Shown: positions 60,437-64,000 of the stretch, piece by piece
Numbering within the stretch: the first letter of the stretch is position 1
How the letters are laid out: every line of letters starts with the position of its first letter
Position numbers and translations under genes: made by a program
Assembly (NCBI RefSeq): GCF_014268595.2
Contig: NZ_CP077091.1
Span: forward strand, 4,074,001-4,138,000
DNA length: 64,000 bases
Direction: 5' to 3'
Origin: Pseudomonas hamedanensis
GTDB lineage: Bacteria; Pseudomonadota; Gammaproteobacteria; Pseudomonadales; Pseudomonadaceae
Notes under the pieces: model-generated
The model's input: only the letters and a program-made list of their open reading frames with translations
What the model was told of the DNA's origin: nothing
Databases searched by the model: none

Positions 60437-60910
60437 ATGAAACTTGATGCCTTCGACCGCAAGATTCTCGCGGCCCTGCAACGCAACGGTCGTCTGAGCA
60501 ACATCGAGCTGGCCGACGAAATCGGTTTGTCCGCTTCGCCGTGCCTGCGTCGGGTGCGGATACTGGAAGAGGCCGGGGTGATTCGTGGTTATCAGGCCAA
60601 TCTCGATCGCGACGAAGTCGGGCTGGGCCTGACGGTATTTGTTGGGGTCAAGGTCGAGCGCCACAACGATCAACAGGCGGAGGCGTTTTATGCAGCGGTG
60701 ACGGCACTGCCGGAAGTGATTTCCGCGTTTCTGGTATCCGGTGAATCGGATTTTCTCTTGCAAGTGGTGGTGCCGGATCTGCGCGCTTATGACCGGTTTC
60801 TCAGCGGCTGTCTGCTGAAACTGCCGGGGGTGAGCGACATTCGCAGTAACTTTGCGATTCACACGGTGAAGGCGCCGGGGCCGTTGCCGTTGGGGCATCT
60901 GCCGCTGTGA
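60437..60910 (+). CDS. Lrp/AsnC-family transcriptional regulator
   Basis: 157 residues: N-terminal helix-turn-helix (LDAFDRKILAALQRNGRLSNIELADEIGLS) and a C-terminal RAM ligand-binding domain (GVKVERHNDQQAEAF, SGESDFLLQVVVPD). It is 143 bases from the divergent LysE exporter, a common regulator-exporter pair. The likely ligand is an amino acid; which one cannot be told. Confidence 0.92.
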   Translation: MKLDAFDRKILAALQRNGRLSNIELADEIGLSASPCLRRVRILEEAGVIRGYQANLDRDEVGLGLTVFVGVKVERHNDQQAEAFYAAVTALPEVISAFLVSGESDFLLQVVVPDLRAYDRFLSGCLLKLPGVSDIRSNFAIHTVKAPGPLPLGHLPL

Positions 60911-60919
60911 ACCGGGGCG

Positions 60920-60985
60920 CATTCGAGCGCATTTCTCCTGAAGGAATACGCTCGAATGTGGGAGCGAGCCTGCTCGCGAAAGCGC
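60920..60985. repeat. hairpin and single REP element between lrp-type gene and lpd
   Basis: CATTCGAGCG (60920-60929) and CGCTCGAATG (60949-60958) form a perfect ten-base stem, with further pairing inside. It runs directly into one REP unit (60956-60985, TGTGGGAGCGAGCCTGCTCG then CGAAAGCG). The genes on both sides converge here, so the hairpin may terminate either. Confidence 0.75.
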
Positions 60986-61012
60986 CGGTTCAGCCAATAA
61001 AATTGGCGAAAC

Positions 61013-62413
61013 CTACATCTGCGTCGCCATCCCCTCGACATTCATCGCCGCCTGGCGCAACGCCTCGGAGCGGGTCGGATGTGGATGGCACGTCAGGGCG
61101 ATGTCTTCGGCCGATGCACTAAACTCCATCGCCACACAAAACTCGCCAATCATTTCACTGACACTCGGGCCGACCAGGTGCACGCCGAGCACTTCGTCAG
61201 TGCGCTCGTCAGCCAGGACTTTGGCAAAGCCCTCGGTCTCATGGTTGATTTTTGCCCGGCTGTTGGCAGTGAACGGAAACTTGCCGACCTTGTAGGCGCG
61301 TCCTTCGGCCTTGAGCTGTTCTTCGGTCTTGCCGACGCTGGCCAGTTCCGGTTTGGTGTAGATCACGTTGGGGATCAGCGTGTAATTGACCTCGCCGGCC
61401 TTGCCGTGAATCTGCTCGACGCAGGCCATCGCCTCGTCTTCGGCCTTGTGCGCGAGCATCGGCCCGGAGGTCACGTCGCCGATGACCCAGACGCCCGGGG
61501 CTTCGGTGCGGTGTTGTTGGTTGGCGAGCATGCCGCGCTTGTCGGTGCTCAGTCCGACGTTTTCCAGGCCCAGCCCTTGGGTGTAAGGACGCCGACCGAT
61601 GGCCACCAGCACGTAGTCGGCTTCGAGCAACTCAGCGCTACCGCCTGCTGCTGGCTCAACACTGAGCTGTACGCCAGTGGCTGACGTCGTCGCGCCGGTA
61701 ACCTTCGCACTCAACTTGAACGCGATGCCCTGTTTGCTCAACTCGCGCTGCAAGGTTTTTCCGGCTTCGCCGTCGACGCCGGGGCAGATCCGGTCAAGGT
61801 ATTCGATCACTGTCACCTGCGCGCCCAGACGACGCCATACTGAGCCCAGTTCGAGGCCGATGACCCCGGCGCCAATCACCACCAGATGTTTCGGCACCTC
61901 GCTCAGGGACAACGCGCCGGTGGAGTCCAGAATACGTTGGTTGTCGATCTCGACGCCCGGCAGGGGAGTGGGTTCGGAGCCGGTGGCGATGATGATGTCT
62001 TTGGCGGTCAGCCCGATTTTGCCGCCCTGATCATCGGTGACCGTGACCTTGCCCGGTCCGTCGATGTGGCCCCAGCCCTTGATCCAGTCGACTTTGTTTT
62101 TGCGAAAAAGGAATTCGATGCCTTTGGTCAGACCGGTCACGCTCTGGTCTTTTTGTTTCATCATTTGCGCAAGGTTCAGCGTCGGTTTGACCTCGATGCC
62201 GAGGTTGGCAAACTCCGCGCCCATTGCCGCGTCGTACAGCTCAGAAGCATGCAGCAAGGCTTTGGATGGCATGCAACCGACGTTCAGGCAGGTGCCGCCC
62301 AAGGTCGCACGGCCTTCGACACACGCGGCCTTGAGGCCAAGCTGTCCTGCACGGATAGCGGCGTTATAGCCGCCGGGGCCACCGCCGAGAATCACTACGT
62401 CATAGTTGCTCAT
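61013..62413 (-). CDS. lpd: dihydrolipoamide dehydrogenase
   Basis: 466 residues. FAD-dependent reoxidation of dihydrolipoamide in 2-oxoacid dehydrogenase or glycine-cleavage complexes. FAD site ILGGGPGGYNAAIRAGQLG, redox disulfide Cys42/Cys47 in GGTCLNVGCMPSK, NAD site VVIGAGVIGLELGSVW, and C-terminal catalytic HPHPTRSE. No other complex gene is adjacent, so it resembles the stand-alone Lpd3-type of pseudomonads. ATG at 62413. Confidence 0.93.
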   Translation of the reverse strand: MSNYDVVILGGGPGGYNAAIRAGQLGLKAACVEGRATLGGTCLNVGCMPSKALLHASELYDAAMGAEFANLGIEVKPTLNLAQMMKQKDQSVTGLTKGIEFLFRKNKVDWIKGWGHIDGPGKVTVTDDQGGKIGLTAKDIIIATGSEPTPLPGVEIDNQRILDSTGALSLSEVPKHLVVIGAGVIGLELGSVWRRLGAQVTVIEYLDRICPGVDGEAGKTLQRELSKQGIAFKLSAKVTGATTSATGVQLSVEPAAGGSAELLEADYVLVAIGRRPYTQGLGLENVGLSTDKRGMLANQQHRTEAPGVWVIGDVTSGPMLAHKAEDEAMACVEQIHGKAGEVNYTLIPNVIYTKPELASVGKTEEQLKAEGRAYKVGKFPFTANSRAKINHETEGFAKVLADERTDEVLGVHLVGPSVSEMIGEFCVAMEFSASAEDIALTCHPHPTRSEALRQAAMNVEGMATQM

Positions 62414-62621
62414 GCGCCTTGCTCCTGATTGAGGGATGCGGATCGCTACACGTGGTTGGCCAAGATTACGGACGTAATATGTTGCTTTCGAGAGCTTTCG
62501 GTCAAGGCTTCAGCCAAGCGACAGGTGCCAGCCTTTTAATAAACCTGATTGTGTACGAATATTTCACGTTTTTCGTTATATCGTAACGCTATGAATGGCG
62601 AGCCAAAGAGTTTGGGGTGAT

Positions 62622-64000
62622 ATGCAAGTCGATCTGCAGGTTGATGGCACGTCAGTCAGCGCATTGCCGCGCTTTCAGCAGGCGGCGATGCAGGGGCGAC
62701 GATTGCGCAGGCTGGCCTTCGGTCTCGGCACACTGGCCGGTGGTTCATGGGCACTGGCATTGTTGGTTGCGCTGTTTGCAGCGCAATCGCTGTGGATCCC
62801 GTGGCTGGTTAATCAGGGGGCGGCGCTATGGCTGCTGGTCGCCGGGCTGCAATCGGCCTGGCGGGTGACGCAATGGCGCGCGCGGGTGATTACGCCCGTG
62901 GAGGCGCCGCCTTCGCAGGATGAGCCCGTGCCGCCTGAGGGTTGGTATGAGCGGCTGCTGGACCGGCTGAGTCAGCGCGGTGCCCAGGCGCTCGACCAAA
63001 TCGGCCCGGCGACGCTGTGGCTGGGTGGATGGGCGGTGCTGGTGTTGCTCGGCATCGAACAGGTCTGGGATCTGACGTTGCCGAGCGCAGCGTTGGGTGT
63101 GTCTGCTTCTGTCGGCGCGGCATTGGCGTTGTCGCTGGCGTTCGGCCTGTTGGTCGTGGAGCGGCAACTGGCTCAGGAGCACCCGGCGCAATGGCCTGAG
63201 GCGGCAGCGCTTGCCCGGTTGGTCCGGGTGCCGATTATCAGTTTGGTGCTGGGCGGGCTGTGCTTGTTGTTTGCCAGCGAGGGCGCGATATGGCCGGTGC
63301 GCCTGGCCGTGTTGATCGGCCTCTTGCCAAGCCTGGTCGCGATCGAGCTGCTGCTGCGCGCGGTTCTGTCGCTGTTCACGCCTCGCCGCGAACAGCTTGA
63401 ACCGGCGTTGCTGGCGCGCAGTTTTGTCGCCGATCTGCTGCGCTGGCCGCCACAACCGTTGCTTGCCTTGCAGGATGAACTGCACAACCGTTTCGGCATC
63501 GATTTACGGCAGATCTGGGCGTTCAGCTACATGCGCCGCGCGTTGCTGCCCGTGCTGGCGCTGGTCGCTGTGGTGGCCTGGCTGCTGACCGGCATTCATG
63601 AAACTCCACTGCAAGGTCGGGGCATTTATGAGCGGTTCGGCAAACCGGTGCAGGTGTTCGGCCCCGGCCTGCACGTCGGCTGGCCCTGGCCGTTAGGGCG
63701 GGTGTTGAGCGTTGAGAATGGCGTGGTGCATGAGCTGGCCACCAGCGTCGGCGCCAATCCTGCGCCGGCCTCACTCGATCCCGCTGAAGGCCCGGCACCG
63801 CTTGCGGCCAACCGGTTGTGGGACGCCAGTCATGTCAACGATAAGTCGCAGGTGATTGCCAGCAGCCGGGGCGGGCAACAGAGCTTCCAGATCGTCAACA
63901 TGGACGTGCGCTTCGTTTACCGGATCGGTCTGGACGATCAAGCGGCCCTGGCCGCTACCTACAATCACGCCGATGTACCGACGTTGATTCGCAGCACCGC
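62622..64000 (+). CDS. HflK-like SPFH-domain membrane protein (partial, 3' end outside window)
   Basis: 459 residues visible, open to the window end, from ATG at 62622 (MQVDLQVDGTSVSALPRFQ). The first 325 residues hold several hydrophobic segments (about 33-75, 131-180, 203-255, 305-323). An SPFH/band-7 domain then begins (GRGIYERFGKPVQVFGPGLH near 332, VNMDVRFVYRIG). E. coli HflK is about 420 residues with a single N-terminal helix, so this is the longer pseudomonad type with an added membrane domain. It probably modulates membrane proteolysis, inferred from the SPFH domain only. Confidence 0.8.
   Translation, partial: MQVDLQVDGTSVSALPRFQQAAMQGRRLRRLAFGLGTLAGGSWALALLVALFAAQSLWIPWLVNQGAALWLLVAGLQSAWRVTQWRARVITPVEAPPSQDEPVPPEGWYERLLDRLSQRGAQALDQIGPATLWLGGWAVLVLLGIEQVWDLTLPSAALGVSASVGAALALSLAFGLLVVERQLAQEHPAQWPEAAALARLVRVPIISLVLGGLCLLFASEGAIWPVRLAVLIGLLPSLVAIELLLRAVLSLFTPRREQLEPALLARSFVADLLRWPPQPLLALQDELHNRFGIDLRQIWAFSYMRRALLPVLALVAVVAWLLTGIHETPLQGRGIYERFGKPVQVFGPGLHVGWPWPLGRVLSVENGVVHELATSVGANPAPASLDPAEGPAPLAANRLWDASHVNDKSQVIASSRGGQQSFQIVNMDVRFVYRIGLDDQAALAATYNHADVPTLIRST

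Overview
The window is a stretch of a Pseudomonas chromosome (P. fluorescens group judged by gene order, protein sequences and REP elements) that contains the replication origin. Order and orientation follow the classic pseudomonad origin region: recF-dnaN-dnaA on the minus strand, oriC, then rpmH-rnpA-yidD-yidC-mnmE-mnmG-rsmG-parA-parB-atpIBEFHAGDC-glmU-glmR-glmS on the plus strand. oriC lies at about 3300-3660 (DnaA boxes beside an AT-rich tract). A second DnaA-box/AT-rich block lies upstream of mnmG at about 7865-8145. Exact DnaA 9-mers are heavily over-represented over the first 22 kb.

From the glmS terminator (24155) to 38071, where attTn7 would lie, there is an accessory block of 13 genes. 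A minus-strand operon (27507 to 24294) encodes an AurF-type di-iron N-oxygenase with all seven iron ligands, a FAD/[2Fe-2S] reductase, a class I glutamine amidotransferase and an ABM-fold protein. Next come an MFS exporter, an SHMT-like protein whose PLP-binding lysine is replaced by alanine, a 58-residue small protein and a MocR/PdxR-type regulator. A plus-strand operon encodes SerC, a BenE-like transporter, a YggS-like PLP-binding protein, an ArgD-like class III aminotransferase and a complete second-type SHMT. A GTGGTCTG motif lies upstream of four of its transcription units, in the same orientation as the gene it precedes. I do not recognise this cluster. My inference is that it makes a small N-oxygenated amino-acid-derived metabolite, possibly one that attacks PLP enzymes, with spare PLP enzymes as protection.

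From 38420 to 40981 there is a LysR regulator, a glutathione S-transferase and the decayed remains of an iron-sulfur oxidoreductase (nonsense codon, internal deletion, frameshift). From 50122 back to 41113 on the minus strand lies the complete common-polysaccharide-antigen (A-band, D-rhamnan) operon in the same order as in P. aeruginosa: rmd, gmd, wbpW, wzm, wzt, wbpX, wbpY, wbpZ. Divergent from it (50551-56309) is a tightly overlapping five-gene set of two paralogous glycosyltransferases, two paralogous methyltransferases and an acyltransferase, which probably modifies or caps the same polysaccharide. The window ends with a DUF3142 lipoprotein, a large exported repeat protein, a LysE exporter divergent from an Lrp-type regulator, a dihydrolipoamide dehydrogenase and the start of an HflK-like membrane protein.

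No rRNA or tRNA genes, CRISPR arrays, transposases or integrases were seen. REP/REPIN elements occur at 21290-21380, 41001-41090 and 60956-60985.
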